64,000 nt of DNA from Sphingomonas bacterium. Lineage in GTDB: Bacteria > Pseudomonadota > Alphaproteobacteria > Sphingomonadales > Sphingomonadaceae. The first letter of the stretch is position 1. Each line of letters starts with the position of its first letter. This document shows positions 9,720 to 18,517 of the stretch, piece by piece. The stretch covers positions 62,001 to 126,000 of the forward strand of contig JASBRX010000023.1 in NCBI GenBank assembly GCA_030149245.1, read 5' to 3'. Below the pieces are notes generated by a model. That model did no database searches. It saw only the letters and a program-made list of their open reading frames with translations, and was not told the origin of the DNA. Made by a program: the position numbers and the translations under genes.

Positions 9720-10478
9720 GTGCAGATCAGTTACGAATATGACGGGTTCCCTGAGTTTCTTCGGAGTGAAAGTGCGTGCAAGCGCGCGGTAGAGCTTGGC
9801 CGCATCGGCGCCGACACGCCAATCGTGGTCTATGAGGAAGATGGGGACCGCACACGGATGTTGGCGGGCGAGCATCCGACATTGCGGTCGTTGCTCGGCC
9901 TTGTCAGCCCGGCCGAGGAACTGCCGCCTGAAGAACCGCAGCCGCCGGCGCAGTCCCCATGGCCTGCGCCCGCATCCGACGCGCAGTCGTCGCTGCGTGC
10001 GCCGTTGCCCGAGCATGTGGCGCCCGCTCCGGCCGTGCGCGCCCGCACAGACCTGCCGGTTCAGCCGGAATACCGGCAGACGGCGCGGTCCGATCCCGAC
10101 AACGCTTGGTATTGGATGACGCTTGCGCTGCGCAACTATGCCGATTTTCAGGGGCGGGCGCGGCGCAAGGAATATTGGATGTTCACCCTGCTGGTCATGC
10201 TCGCGACGGTGCTGGCGGTGATCTTCGGGGGTGCGGAAAGCAGTTTAGGTACCCTGCTGATGGCGGTGATCATTCTGGGAGGTTTCATTCCCGGCCTTGC
10301 CGTTACCGTCCGGCGGCTGCACGATCTGGGCCTGTCGGGGTGGTTGGTGCTGATCGGCCTGATCCCCTATCTCGGGTCCCTGGTCTTGTTCATCCTGATG
10401 CTGCTGGATGGAAAGCGCGGCACCAACCAATATGGACCGAACCCGAAGGAGCCGGTCGACGCGAGCGTGTTCGAATGA
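9720..10478 (+). CDS. DUF805 membrane protein with novel N-terminal domain
   Basis: A 252-residue protein in three parts. Residues 1-60 form a small domain (ISYEYDGFPEFLRSESA ... DTPIVVY) that recurs in the next gene. A Pro/Ala-rich linker runs to about residue 115. The rest is a clear DUF805 domain: FQGRARRKEYWMF, three to four membrane helices, VRRLHDLGLSGW, and the ending LDGKRGTNQYGPNP. A GTG at 9720 is preferred over the ATG at 9699, because GGGGAA at 9707-9712 is well placed for it and the product then aligns with the start of the paralogous domain downstream. DUF805 proteins are of unknown function. Confidence 0.83.
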   Translation: MQISYEYDGFPEFLRSESACKRAVELGRIGADTPIVVYEEDGDRTRMLAGEHPTLRSLLGLVSPAEELPPEEPQPPAQSPWPAPASDAQSSLRAPLPEHVAPAPAVRARTDLPVQPEYRQTARSDPDNAWYWMTLALRNYADFQGRARRKEYWMFTLLVMLATVLAVIFGGAESSLGTLLMAVIILGGFIPGLAVTVRRLHDLGLSGWLVLIGLIPYLGSLVLFILMLLDGKRGTNQYGPNPKEPVDASVFE

Positions 10479-10552
10479 GCCGGCGCGGTTTGCTCGCGCA
10501 TGTCCAGCACGCGCCGTTTCGGCACGCGGCTGACATTCGGCGGGATTGAGCC

Positions 10553-11941
10553 ATGGCGATGCGGCCGATCAGCTATGAGGTGGATGGATTCCCCGAATTC
10601 ATCCGCAGCGAGAGCGCCGCGCGCAGGGCGATCGAGCGCGGACTGATCACGCCCGACACGCAGGTAATCGCCTATGGCGACAATGGTGACCGCGAACGCA
10701 TGCGCGCGGGCGATCATCCGCTGCTCGCCACCCTGTTCGCGCCAGCGACTCCCCCGGTTGAGCCGGAGCCGGTGGTCGAGCCGGTCGTTGACGCGCCGCC
10801 CGAAGATGCATCGCCAGAGGGGCCGGAGGCCGCACCGGTTCCACCGCCGCCAGCGCCGACGCCAGAACCAGCGCGTCGCCAGCCCGTCCCCCGGGTGCCG
10901 GAGATCGAGCCTGAGCCCGTGGAGGTCAAACCCGGTCCTTCTGGCTTAAGTCCATGGTGGATCGCGGTCGGCGTAGTGGTGATCCTGTTCGTGATCTGGG
11001 TCAATTCCGGGCCCGATACCACGGCGCCGTCCACCGCCATTGCCGATGACAATGCGACTGCGGCGGTCGAGGCTTCGCCGACACCGGAAGCGTCTCCGGA
11101 AGTGGTCGTGACCCTCTATGCCACGCGCGAAATCGCTGTTCGTGCCCAGCCATCGGCTTCGGCACCGCAGCTTGCACTGCTCCCGCGGGCGACGGCCTTT
11201 ACCGGTGTGCTGGTGCCATCGGCATTGGGCGCGCAATATCAGTGGCTGCGGATCACCGAAGGGCCGCATACGGGCAGCTTCGTATCGGCTGCCAACCTGT
11301 TCGAAAATGCACCGCCCGCGCTCGACACCAGCGAGGCGGGCGACGCGTATCTGACGGACGATTATACCGCGCTCAGTCGCCCCGACGCGGAGGCATCGGC
11401 CCGGACCGAAGCCGCGTGGCGGCTGCGCAACGAACAGCAGGTAACCGTCGTCGGGACCGTGCAGCCCGACGTCTTCGGCCCGGTCTGGGCGGAAATTACG
11501 CTGCCCCGGATGGCCGGGGTGGGCTATGTGCCGTTCGACATGCTCAATCGGACACCGCCTCAGCGTGACGAGGCTGACGCGGTCGAGCCGGGAGATGGCG
11601 GCACGCTCAGCCCCGACCCCCAGCCGGAGCTCGGCGCCTCCTATACGCTGCGGCTGATCAGCAGCTGTTCAAAGCCCATCGGGCTGCTGCTGCGCTATCG
11701 CACGGATCGGGGCATGCAGCTGCGTGCGTTTTCGCTGCGCTATCGCGGTGCGAGCATTGCCACGAGCGAACGGCTGATCAGCCGGGACATCTATTTCGCG
11801 TTTTACGAGATCGATGGCGAACCCATATCGGATGAGGGGACGGTATCGGTCACCTATCGCGGCGAATCGTATCAGTTGCGCCCCATGCAGAGCCAAGCTT
11901 CGGGCGACAGACTTACGGCGAGCTTCAGCTGTAACGAGTGA
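10553..11941 (+). CDS. SH3-domain membrane protein sharing the novel N-terminal domain
   Basis: A 462-residue protein. Residues 1-60 (ISYEVDGFPEFIRSESA ... DTQVIAY) are closely similar to the start of the preceding DUF805 protein. A proline/glutamate-rich linker leads to one membrane helix (WWIAVGVVVILFVIWV, about 140-157). Outside the membrane a bacterial SH3-like region follows (EIAVRAQPSASAPQLALLP near 188, ending around FVSAANLF), then a second SH3-like stretch near 280-320 and an unrecognised C-terminal domain. Bacterial SH3 domains often bind peptidoglycan or metal-dependent ligands. It closes the operon that begins at 1502. Confidence 0.72.
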   Translation: MAMRPISYEVDGFPEFIRSESAARRAIERGLITPDTQVIAYGDNGDRERMRAGDHPLLATLFAPATPPVEPEPVVEPVVDAPPEDASPEGPEAAPVPPPPAPTPEPARRQPVPRVPEIEPEPVEVKPGPSGLSPWWIAVGVVVILFVIWVNSGPDTTAPSTAIADDNATAAVEASPTPEASPEVVVTLYATREIAVRAQPSASAPQLALLPRATAFTGVLVPSALGAQYQWLRITEGPHTGSFVSAANLFENAPPALDTSEAGDAYLTDDYTALSRPDAEASARTEAAWRLRNEQQVTVVGTVQPDVFGPVWAEITLPRMAGVGYVPFDMLNRTPPQRDEADAVEPGDGGTLSPDPQPELGASYTLRLISSCSKPIGLLLRYRTDRGMQLRAFSLRYRGASIATSERLISRDIYFAFYEIDGEPISDEGTVSVTYRGESYQLRPMQSQASGDRLTASFSCNE

Positions 11942-12017
11942 AGCTGGTGCCGCGCGTACCGAAACGCCTTCCCGTCGCTTCTGAAGCTTTGTAGCGTAAC
12001 GGCTTAGGGAGGCGCGC

Positions 12018-13016
12018 ATGGGTATTTTCGATTTTCTGTCCAAGCAGTTCGTCGATGTCATCGACTGGGTGGACGAGCCCGGCGTTCTCGCCATCCGCTA
12101 CCCGATGCAGGATCGCGAGATCCAGAATGGCGCGCAGCTGACCGTGCGCAGCGGCCAGACCGCGATGTTCTATAATGAAGGGGTGCTGGCCGACGCCTTT
12201 CTGCCCGGGCTGCACACGCTCGAAACCGCCAACCTCCCGGTCCTCACCTCGCTGCTGAACTGGGACAAGGGCTTTTCCGCGCCGTTCAAGTCCGATGTCT
12301 ATTTCTTCTCGCAGAAGGAGCAGACCGGTCTCAAATGGGGGACGCAGCAGCCGATCACGGTGCGCGACAAGGAATTCGGCCCGCTGCGCGTGCGTGCGTT
12401 CGGCAGCTACAGCTTCCGGGTCGAGGATGTCGCGGTGTTCGCGGTCAAGATGATGGGCTCGCTCGACAGACTGACCACCACTGACCTTGAGCCGCAGTTG
12501 CGCGCCGCCATCGCCACCGCGCTTGCCACCGGCCTTGGCGGGGGCGAAATCGCGTTCCTCGACCTTGCCGCCAATCAGGCCGCGCTGTCGGAACAATTGC
12601 GCGCGGCGGTCGAACCGGCCTTTGCGCAATGGGGCCTGACCTGCACCAGCTTCTTCGTCGAGAGCCTGTCGCTGCCCGAAGACGTCCAGGCGATGCTCGA
12701 CAAGTCGAGTTCGATGCGCGTCGTCGGCGATCTCGACCGGTTCGTGCGGTTCCAGAGCGCGCAGGCGATCGAGACGGCGGCGGGCCAGTCGGGCGGCGTC
12801 GCCGGCGCCGGCGCCGGCGCGGCGGCGGGCTTTGCGATCGGGCAGCAGATGGCGGCGGGAATGACCGGCGCTCCGGCTGCTGCCGCACCCGGCGGCGGGG
12901 GCGGCGAGGACGCGTGCGCGCAGATCGAGAAGCTCCACAAATTGCTCACCGTCGGCGCGATCAGCCAGGCCGAGTTCGACGCCAAGAAGGCGGAGTTGCT
13001 GGGGCGCATTCGTTAG
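12018..13016 (+). CDS. SPFH-domain protein with C-terminal SHOCT domain (YdjI-like)
   Basis: A 332-residue protein. The first 230 residues match the YdjI / virion-core-like branch of the SPFH family (MGIFDFLSKQFVDVIDWVDE, LLNWDKGFSAPFKSDVYFF, FGSYSFRVEDV). A Gly/Ala-rich low-complexity stretch (about 255-295) follows, then a SHOCT domain (QIEKLHKLLTVGAISQAEF) at the end. SPFH proteins oligomerise on membranes; SHOCT is a short helical oligomerisation module. A GGGAGG site precedes the ATG. The next gene starts 6 bases after its stop, so it leads the polyamine operon. Confidence 0.88.
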   Translation: MGIFDFLSKQFVDVIDWVDEPGVLAIRYPMQDREIQNGAQLTVRSGQTAMFYNEGVLADAFLPGLHTLETANLPVLTSLLNWDKGFSAPFKSDVYFFSQKEQTGLKWGTQQPITVRDKEFGPLRVRAFGSYSFRVEDVAVFAVKMMGSLDRLTTTDLEPQLRAAIATALATGLGGGEIAFLDLAANQAALSEQLRAAVEPAFAQWGLTCTSFFVESLSLPEDVQAMLDKSSSMRVVGDLDRFVRFQSAQAIETAAGQSGGVAGAGAGAAAGFAIGQQMAAGMTGAPAAAAPGGGGGEDACAQIEKLHKLLTVGAISQAEFDAKKAELLGRIR

Positions 13017-13022
13017 TCGGCG

Positions 13023-13697
13023 ATGGGTCTCACCGTCTCCTGCCCCAATTGCGGCGCCGACGCCGTGTTCCGCTCGGCGGCGCTGCCGTGCCGCATCTGC
13101 GACTATTGCCAGACGATGCTGGTGCGCAGCGACGACCGCGTGCGCGCGGTGGGGGAGGCGGCGGTGCTGCCGTTCGACGTCAGCCCGGTGGCGATCGGGA
13201 TGCGCGGCATGGCGGACGGCATCGGCTTTCAGGTGATCGGTCGCGTGCGCTGGGCGTGGACCGATGGCGCGTGGAACGAATGGCTGATGCTGCTCGACGA
13301 TGGCGGTTATGGCTGGCTGGGCGAGGCGATGGGGCAGTTCATGCTGCTGCGCGAGGCGCCGCTGAAAAATGCACGCGCAAAGGTGTTGCGCGACGTGATC
13401 AACGGCGGTGAGGCCGTGCCCGGCACGGCGGCCGAGATTGGCGGGGTCAAGATGCACGTCGCCGATGCGCGCGACGTGCTGTGCATCGCTGCCGAGGGCG
13501 AGCTGCCCTTCACCGCGCCGCCCGGCTGGCGGGTCTATAGCGTCGACCTGAAAGGGCCGGGGGGCGAATGCGCGTCGCTGCAGCGTGATGGCGCGAGCGC
13601 GACCTTTTACCTCGGGCATTATGTCACCCTCGCTGAGCTAGCCCCGCGCGGGCTGCGCCGGTTCGATGGATGGAGCCTGCCCGACTATGCCGGTTGA
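13023..13697 (+). CDS. DUF4178 protein with N-terminal zinc ribbon
   Basis: A 224-residue protein that begins with a zinc-ribbon pair of knuckles (CPNCG at residues 7-11 and CRICDYC near 23-29) and continues into a DUF4178 beta-rich domain (IGFQVIGRVRWAWTDG, EWLMLLDDGGYGWL). No membrane segment is seen. It is followed by a second DUF4178 protein that overlaps it by 11 bases, consistent with partner subunits. DUF4178 has no established function; its repeated occurrence beside DUF350 and SAM-dependent polyamine genes suggests work at the membrane. Confidence 0.83.
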   Translation: MGLTVSCPNCGADAVFRSAALPCRICDYCQTMLVRSDDRVRAVGEAAVLPFDVSPVAIGMRGMADGIGFQVIGRVRWAWTDGAWNEWLMLLDDGGYGWLGEAMGQFMLLREAPLKNARAKVLRDVINGGEAVPGTAAEIGGVKMHVADARDVLCIAAEGELPFTAPPGWRVYSVDLKGPGGECASLQRDGASATFYLGHYVTLAELAPRGLRRFDGWSLPDYAG

Positions 13698-15036
13698 GCC
13701 CGCCACCATCGCCCCGCCGCCCGCGCCGGCGGTGCGCGCGCTGAGCTGCCCCGCATGTGGGTCGGCGGTGACGCTGCGCGCGGCGGGCTATTCGGTCACA
13801 GCGGGCTGCCCGTCGTGCGGCAGCATCCTCGATGTCGCCGATCCGCTGGTGAAGCTGGTCACGCGCTACGCCGAAATGACGCGCGCGCTCGACATTCCGC
13901 TCGGCACGCGCGGCACGCTTGACGGCATCGAGTGGGAGGCGATCGGCTGGCTCGCGCGGTCGATGAACGGATCTTATCCGTGGGAAGAATATCTGCTGTT
14001 CAACCCGTATCACGGCTATCGCTGGCTGATCTTCGACGGGCAGAGCTGGAGCCTGGGCGAACAGCTCACCGCGACCCCGAATTTCGTGACCTATGACACG
14101 CTGAGCGCCGGGGGCCGCCATTTTCGCCGCTTCTTCAAGGAGCGTGAGGCGCGGGTCGATGCTGTGCTCGGCGAATTCTATTGGCGCGTCGCGATCGGGG
14201 AACAGGTGATCACCTCCGAATGGGCCGCGCCCGGCTGGACGCTGTCGCGCGAGGCAAACGCGAAGGAAGTGAGCTGGTCGGTCGCCCGGCTGCTTGCCCC
14301 GCGCGAGATCGAGGACGCCTTTGGGGTGGAGGCGGAGCGCCACCCTTGGCCGCCGCCGCCGCACATGGTGTCGCCGCATGCCGGCTGGCTGTCGACCTGC
14401 GTCAAGCTCGGGCTCGCCGCGATGGCGTTTCTGGTCGTCGTGTCGATCTTCATGGGCGGCGGGCGCTGGAGCGATATCGGGACGCTTCCCATCGCGCGCG
14501 ACGGCAGCGCCCAGTCGGTGACGGTCGGATCGGTGACCTTTGGCCAGCCCTGGCAGCGCGTCGAGCTGCGTGCGCGGGTGCCGGGCCTAGAAAATGGCTG
14601 GGTCGATCTCGATTATGCCTTGGTCGATCGCACCACCCAGCGCGTCTATGAGGCCTATGGCGTCGCCGAACGCTATTCGGGCCGGGATGATGAAGGCGAC
14701 TGGAGCGAAGGATCGCGCGAATCCGAAATCTCGATCGCGAGCGTGCCGCGCGGCACCTATGATCTGGTGATCGACTATCGCGGCAATCGCTGGATCGCCA
14801 ACAATCCCGGCGGCTGGGGCCAGGCCGACTGGCTCGCCACCAGCGACGCGCCTGAAGTGGTGGTCGAGGTGCGGCGCGGCGGGGTGTTTTTCTCCAACCT
14901 GATCCTCGCGCTGATCCTGATCGCGATCCCCCTGCTCTGGGGCCTTGCCCGCCATGTCCGGTTCGAACAGGCACGGCAGGCAGAGAGCGATTACGACCCG
15001 ATCGGGGTCGCCGCCTTGTTCAAGGAAAGCGAATGA
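13687..15036 (+). CDS. DUF4178 membrane protein with zinc ribbon
   Basis: A 449-residue protein. After a Pro/Ala-rich start it has a zinc ribbon (CPACG and CPSCG, about residues 19-45), a DUF4178 domain (GTLDGIEWEAIGWLARS ... EYLLFNPYHGYRWL), a membrane helix near residues 240-258 (LGLAAMAFLVVVSIFMGG), a long extracytoplasmic beta-rich region, and a second helix near 405-422 (FFSNLILALILIAIPLLW). The ATG at 13687 overlaps the preceding stop. It is about twice the size of its neighbour because of the membrane portion. The 48-residue gene starts on its stop codon (ATGA). Confidence 0.82.
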   Translation: MPVEPATIAPPPAPAVRALSCPACGSAVTLRAAGYSVTAGCPSCGSILDVADPLVKLVTRYAEMTRALDIPLGTRGTLDGIEWEAIGWLARSMNGSYPWEEYLLFNPYHGYRWLIFDGQSWSLGEQLTATPNFVTYDTLSAGGRHFRRFFKEREARVDAVLGEFYWRVAIGEQVITSEWAAPGWTLSREANAKEVSWSVARLLAPREIEDAFGVEAERHPWPPPPHMVSPHAGWLSTCVKLGLAAMAFLVVVSIFMGGGRWSDIGTLPIARDGSAQSVTVGSVTFGQPWQRVELRARVPGLENGWVDLDYALVDRTTQRVYEAYGVAERYSGRDDEGDWSEGSRESEISIASVPRGTYDLVIDYRGNRWIANNPGGWGQADWLATSDAPEVVVEVRRGGVFFSNLILALILIAIPLLWGLARHVRFEQARQAESDYDPIGVAALFKESE

Positions 15037-15179
15037 CCCGCGGCAGCTTCTTCTTCGGCCTGTGGTGCCTGTGCGTCGCGGCTTTGTTCATCGTCACCGC
15101 CATCTTCGGCTATTCGCCCTTCGCGCAGGGCGGGCGCAGCGCCGCGCGCGCCGGTGCTTATGGCCCCACCCATAAATAG
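15033..15179 (+). CDS. small single-helix membrane protein, 48 residues
   Basis: A short frame that starts in an ATGA overlap with the DUF4178 stop and ends 9 bases before the DUF350 gene. It encodes a hydrophobic helix (FFFGLWCLCVAALFIVTAIF) followed by a short polar tail ending THK. Being fully embedded between operon genes with coupling at its start supports it as real. No family is recognised; small membrane subunits of this kind often stabilise or tune a larger membrane partner. Confidence 0.6.
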   Translation: MTRGSFFFGLWCLCVAALFIVTAIFGYSPFAQGGRSAARAGAYGPTHK

Positions 15180-15188
15180 GAGACGCAT

Positions 15189-15401
15189 ATGGTCACCACC
15201 CTTCCTGCATTTCTCGCCACGATCCTCTATGCCGCGGTCGGCATTGTCGTGTTCGTGGTCGGCTTCGTCATCCTCGACCTGCTGACGCCCGGCAAATTGT
15301 GGGAAGAGATCGAAAAGAAGCAGAATGTCGCAGTCGCGATCTTTGCCGGCGCGGTCGCGATCGGGCTGGCGATCATCGTCGCCGCCGCCATTCATGGCTG
15401 A
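15189..15401 (+). CDS. DUF350 small membrane protein
   Basis: A 70-residue protein of two membrane helices (ATILYAAVGIVVFVVGFVIL and NVAVAIFAGAVAIGLAIIVA) joined by the conserved polar loop LLTPGKLWEEIEKKQN, which is the DUF350 (YjfL-type) signature. Many family members contain the unit twice; this one has a single unit and probably dimerises. It has a strong AGGAG site. Its end overlaps the start of the aminopropyltransferase gene by 8 bases. DUF350 proteins are recurrently found with envelope-stress and polyamine-related genes. Confidence 0.88.
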   Translation: MVTTLPAFLATILYAAVGIVVFVVGFVILDLLTPGKLWEEIEKKQNVAVAIFAGAVAIGLAIIVAAAIHG

Positions 15402-16926
15402 GGGCGATCCCGCTCCCCAATTGCGCAAGCCCACCGCACCCGGCGCGGCGCTGCTCGCATCGGCGTTTGTCGTCGCGACCTGTGGCCTGATCTATGAGCT
15501 GCTGGCGAGCACGTTGGCGAGCTATCTGCTCGGCGATAGCGTCACGCAATTTTCGACCGTCATCGGCAGCTATCTGTTCGCGATGGGCATTGGCAGCTGG
15601 TGCTCGCGCTATGTGAAGCGCGACGAGTTGCGCCTGTTCGTGCGGGTCGAATTGCTGATCGCGATCCTCGGCGGCTTTTCGGCGGCGGCGCTGTTCCTGC
15701 TGTTCCCGCTGGTCGATCATTTCCGAGTCGCGCTGTACAGCATCGTGCTGGCGATCGGGTTTCTGGTCGGGCTCGAAATCCCACTGCTGATCCGCATCCT
15801 GCGCGGCTATGATTTCCGGGAGGTCGTGTCGAACGTCCTGACCTTCGACTATGTCGGCGCGCTCGCTGCGTCCTTGCTGTTCCCGCTCGTGCTGATGCCG
15901 CATCTCGGCATGATCCGCACCGGGTTCCTGTTCGGATTTGCCAATGCAGCGGTGGCGCTCGCCCTGCTGCTGACGTTGCCGCGTGCGGCGCGGCTGGGGC
16001 TGGAAAAGGCGGTGGCGGTGGTGATCCTGATCGCGCTCGCCGCCGGGTTTGCGGGCGCCGAGCGGCTGCAGAAATGGGCCGAGGTGGCGAGCTATTCGGA
16101 GCCGGTGATCTATGCCGAGTCGAGCCGGTTTCAGCGCATCGTGCTGACGCGCCGCGACGACGATCTGCGACTCTACCTCAACGGCAACCTCCAATTCTCG
16201 TCGCGCGACGAATATCGCTATCACGAGGCGCTGGTGCATCCGGCGATGGGGCGCACGACAAACCCGCGCAACGTCCTGATCCTCGGCGGCGGCGACGGCC
16301 TCGCCGCGCGGGAGGTGCTGCGTTACCCAAGCGTCGAGCGGGTGACCCTGGTCGATCTCGATCCCGCGATGACCGGATTGTTCGCCAAGAGTGGCTTTCT
16401 CACCCGGTTGAATGGCGGTGCGCTGACCGACAAGCGCCTGACCGTGGTGAATGCTGACGGGTTCCGCTGGGTACGCGAGGCGACCGGGCGATACGACGCG
16501 GTGATCGTTGATTTCCCCGATCCGGTCGATTTCTCGGTGGGCAAACTCTACACCGAAACCTTCTACCGCAGCCTGATCCGCCTGCTCGCACCCGGCGCGA
16601 TGGTCGCCGTGCAGAGCACATCGCCACTGGTCGCGCCGCAAGCCTATTGGACGGTCGCCGCGACGATGGAGGCGGCGGGACTGACCACGCGCCCCTATCA
16701 CGCCTATGTGCCGAGCTTCGGCGAATGGGGCTTCATCCTTGCTTCGGCCGGCACGATTCCCGCCGAGGGGCGCTTCCCGGCGGGCCGGTTCCTGACCCCG
16801 GCGGTCGAGCGCCAGTTGTTCGCCTTTCCGCCCGACATGGCGCGGCGTCCGGCCGAAGTGAACCGGCTCGACAACCAGATATTGGTGCGCGAGTTCGGCA
16901 AGGCTTGGGCGCGTTATGAGAGCTGA
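15394..16926 (+). CDS. membrane-embedded polyamine aminopropyltransferase
   Basis: A 510-residue protein. Residues 1-240 hold about seven membrane helices, and the C-terminal part is a spermidine-synthase domain: the SAM-type nucleotide motif LILGGGDGLAAREVL near 292, the acidic VTLVDLDP at the end of the next strand, and the catalytic-type DFPDP near 372. It would transfer aminopropyl from decarboxylated SAM, supplied by the SpeD at the end of the same operon, to an amine acceptor at the membrane. The start at 15394 overlaps DUF350; the end overlaps the FAD gene by 11 bases. The acceptor is unknown. Confidence 0.88.
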   Translation: MAEGDPAPQLRKPTAPGAALLASAFVVATCGLIYELLASTLASYLLGDSVTQFSTVIGSYLFAMGIGSWCSRYVKRDELRLFVRVELLIAILGGFSAAALFLLFPLVDHFRVALYSIVLAIGFLVGLEIPLLIRILRGYDFREVVSNVLTFDYVGALAASLLFPLVLMPHLGMIRTGFLFGFANAAVALALLLTLPRAARLGLEKAVAVVILIALAAGFAGAERLQKWAEVASYSEPVIYAESSRFQRIVLTRRDDDLRLYLNGNLQFSSRDEYRYHEALVHPAMGRTTNPRNVLILGGGDGLAAREVLRYPSVERVTLVDLDPAMTGLFAKSGFLTRLNGGALTDKRLTVVNADGFRWVREATGRYDAVIVDFPDPVDFSVGKLYTETFYRSLIRLLAPGAMVAVQSTSPLVAPQAYWTVAATMEAAGLTTRPYHAYVPSFGEWGFILASAGTIPAEGRFPAGRFLTPAVERQLFAFPPDMARRPAEVNRLDNQILVREFGKAWARYES

Positions 16927-18517
16927 TCGCCGCACGCTGCTGGGTGCAGGCGCGGTGGCTGCCTGTGCAGCAGGAGTTGCCTTCGCCCTGACCCGTTCCG
17001 CGCCGCTGCCGCCGGGCGACCTCGACGGCGCGGACATGGCCCGCGGCCACCGGTTGCGCGACGGCGGCTTTCCTTCGCCCGTGCGGGAGGAGCAGGTCGA
17101 CCTGCTGATCGCCGGCGGCGGCGTTGCCGGGCTCGCCGCCGGATGGCGGCTGATGGACGCCGGCTTCGACCAGTTCACGCTGGTAGAGCTTGAGGATCAG
17201 GTCGGCGGCAACGCCCGCGCCGGTCGCAACGCAGTGTCGGCCTATCCGCTCGGCGCGCATTACCTGCCCGTCCCCAATCGTGAGGCGGGCGCGTTGCGCA
17301 AGATGTTGCGCGAGTTCGGCATGATCACCGGCCAGCGCGATGGCGTGCCGGTCTATGATCCGGCCCAGCTCTGCGCCGACCTGCAGGAGCGCATCTTCTG
17401 GCAGGGCCGCTGGCATGAAGGGCTGATCCCCCGCACCGGCCTGTCGCCGCAGGACGAAGCCGATGTGCGCGCGTTCGAGGATGCAATGGCCGCGTTCTCG
17501 CGCCAGACTGGTCGCGACGGCAAACCCGCCTTTGCGGTGCCGATGGCCTATAGCTCTACCGATCCCGAGCTGCGCGCGCTCGATGGCCAAAGCTTCGCCG
17601 CGTGGCTCGACGCCCGCGGCTGGCGCTCGCCGGTGCTGCGCGGCCATGTCCGTTATGCGATGCGTGACGATTACGGGACCGAGCCGAGCGAAGTCTCCGC
17701 CTGGGCCGGCATCCATTATTTCGCGAGCCGTCGCGGCTGGGCAGCGGATGGTGCTGGCGGCAATGAGCTGACCTGGCCAGAGGGCAATGCCCGGCTGACG
17801 CAGGGGATGGCGCGGCGCTGTGGCACGCGCATCCGGCCCGGCATGATCGTCCACCGCGTCGCGCGGCGCGGGGAGGGGGTCGAGGCGGATTGTTTCGACA
17901 CCACCGCGGGGCAGACGATCCGGTTTCAGGCCCGCGCCGCGATCCTGGCCATGCCGCACTTCGTCGCCGCGCGGATCTGCCCAGATGTCGCACCCGATCC
18001 GACGCTGAGCTACGCACCTTGGCTGGTCGCCAATGTCACGGTCGATCGGCTGCCCACGGGACGCGGCGTGCCGCTCGCCTGGGACAATGTCTCGGCGAGC
18101 AGCCAGTCGCTCGGCTATGTCGTGGCAACGCATCAGGGGCCGGCGGCAATTCCGGGGGCGACCGTCCTCACCTGGTATCTCCCGCTCTCGGACATGGCTC
18201 CGGCGGCGGCGCGGCGGGTGCTGATCGAGCGCCCGGCGGAGGATTGGAAGCGCATCGTGCGCGATGACCTGCTCGCCACCAACCCTGAGCTGGACGGCGC
18301 GATCCAGCGCATCGACCTGTGGCGCTGGGGACATGCGATGGCGCGCCCGACGCCGGGCTTTCTGCGCCGCGCCGGTGGCCAGGACGCCGCGCCGATCTGG
18401 TCCGCGCATAGCGATCTCAGCGGCCTCTCGCTATTCGAAGAGGCGCATTATCACGGCGTGCGCGCGGCGGAGGCGGCGATGACGCACCTCGCGCACCGCC
18501 ATGCGAGCCTGTTATGA
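16916..18517 (+). CDS. FAD-dependent oxidoreductase, amine-oxidase-like, with Tat-type leader
   Basis: A 533-residue protein starting with a twin-arginine-like leader (RRTLLGAGAVAACAAG), which suggests export in folded form. A Rossmann FAD motif follows near residue 62 (LLIAGGGVAGLAAGWRLMDAG) with the acidic end LVELEDQVGGNARAG, as in flavin amine oxidases and related NAD(P)-binding proteins. Conserved FAD-closing motifs at the C-terminus (GLSLFEEAHYHGVRAAEA) agree. The operon context, between an aminopropyltransferase and SpeD, suggests a polyamine or its conjugate as substrate, but this is inference. It overlaps both neighbours. Confidence 0.83.
   Translation: MRADRRTLLGAGAVAACAAGVAFALTRSAPLPPGDLDGADMARGHRLRDGGFPSPVREEQVDLLIAGGGVAGLAAGWRLMDAGFDQFTLVELEDQVGGNARAGRNAVSAYPLGAHYLPVPNREAGALRKMLREFGMITGQRDGVPVYDPAQLCADLQERIFWQGRWHEGLIPRTGLSPQDEADVRAFEDAMAAFSRQTGRDGKPAFAVPMAYSSTDPELRALDGQSFAAWLDARGWRSPVLRGHVRYAMRDDYGTEPSEVSAWAGIHYFASRRGWAADGAGGNELTWPEGNARLTQGMARRCGTRIRPGMIVHRVARRGEGVEADCFDTTAGQTIRFQARAAILAMPHFVAARICPDVAPDPTLSYAPWLVANVTVDRLPTGRGVPLAWDNVSASSQSLGYVVATHQGPAAIPGATVLTWYLPLSDMAPAAARRVLIERPAEDWKRIVRDDLLATNPELDGAIQRIDLWRWGHAMARPTPGFLRRAGGQDAAPIWSAHSDLSGLSLFEEAHYHGVRAAEAAMTHLAHRHASLL

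Noticed and set aside
15373..17178. 601-codon minus-strand frame opposite the aminopropyltransferase and FAD genes
   Set aside because: Low-complexity, His/Gln/Arg-rich composition and no motifs; the plus-strand genes there are motif-rich and overlap in operon fashion.
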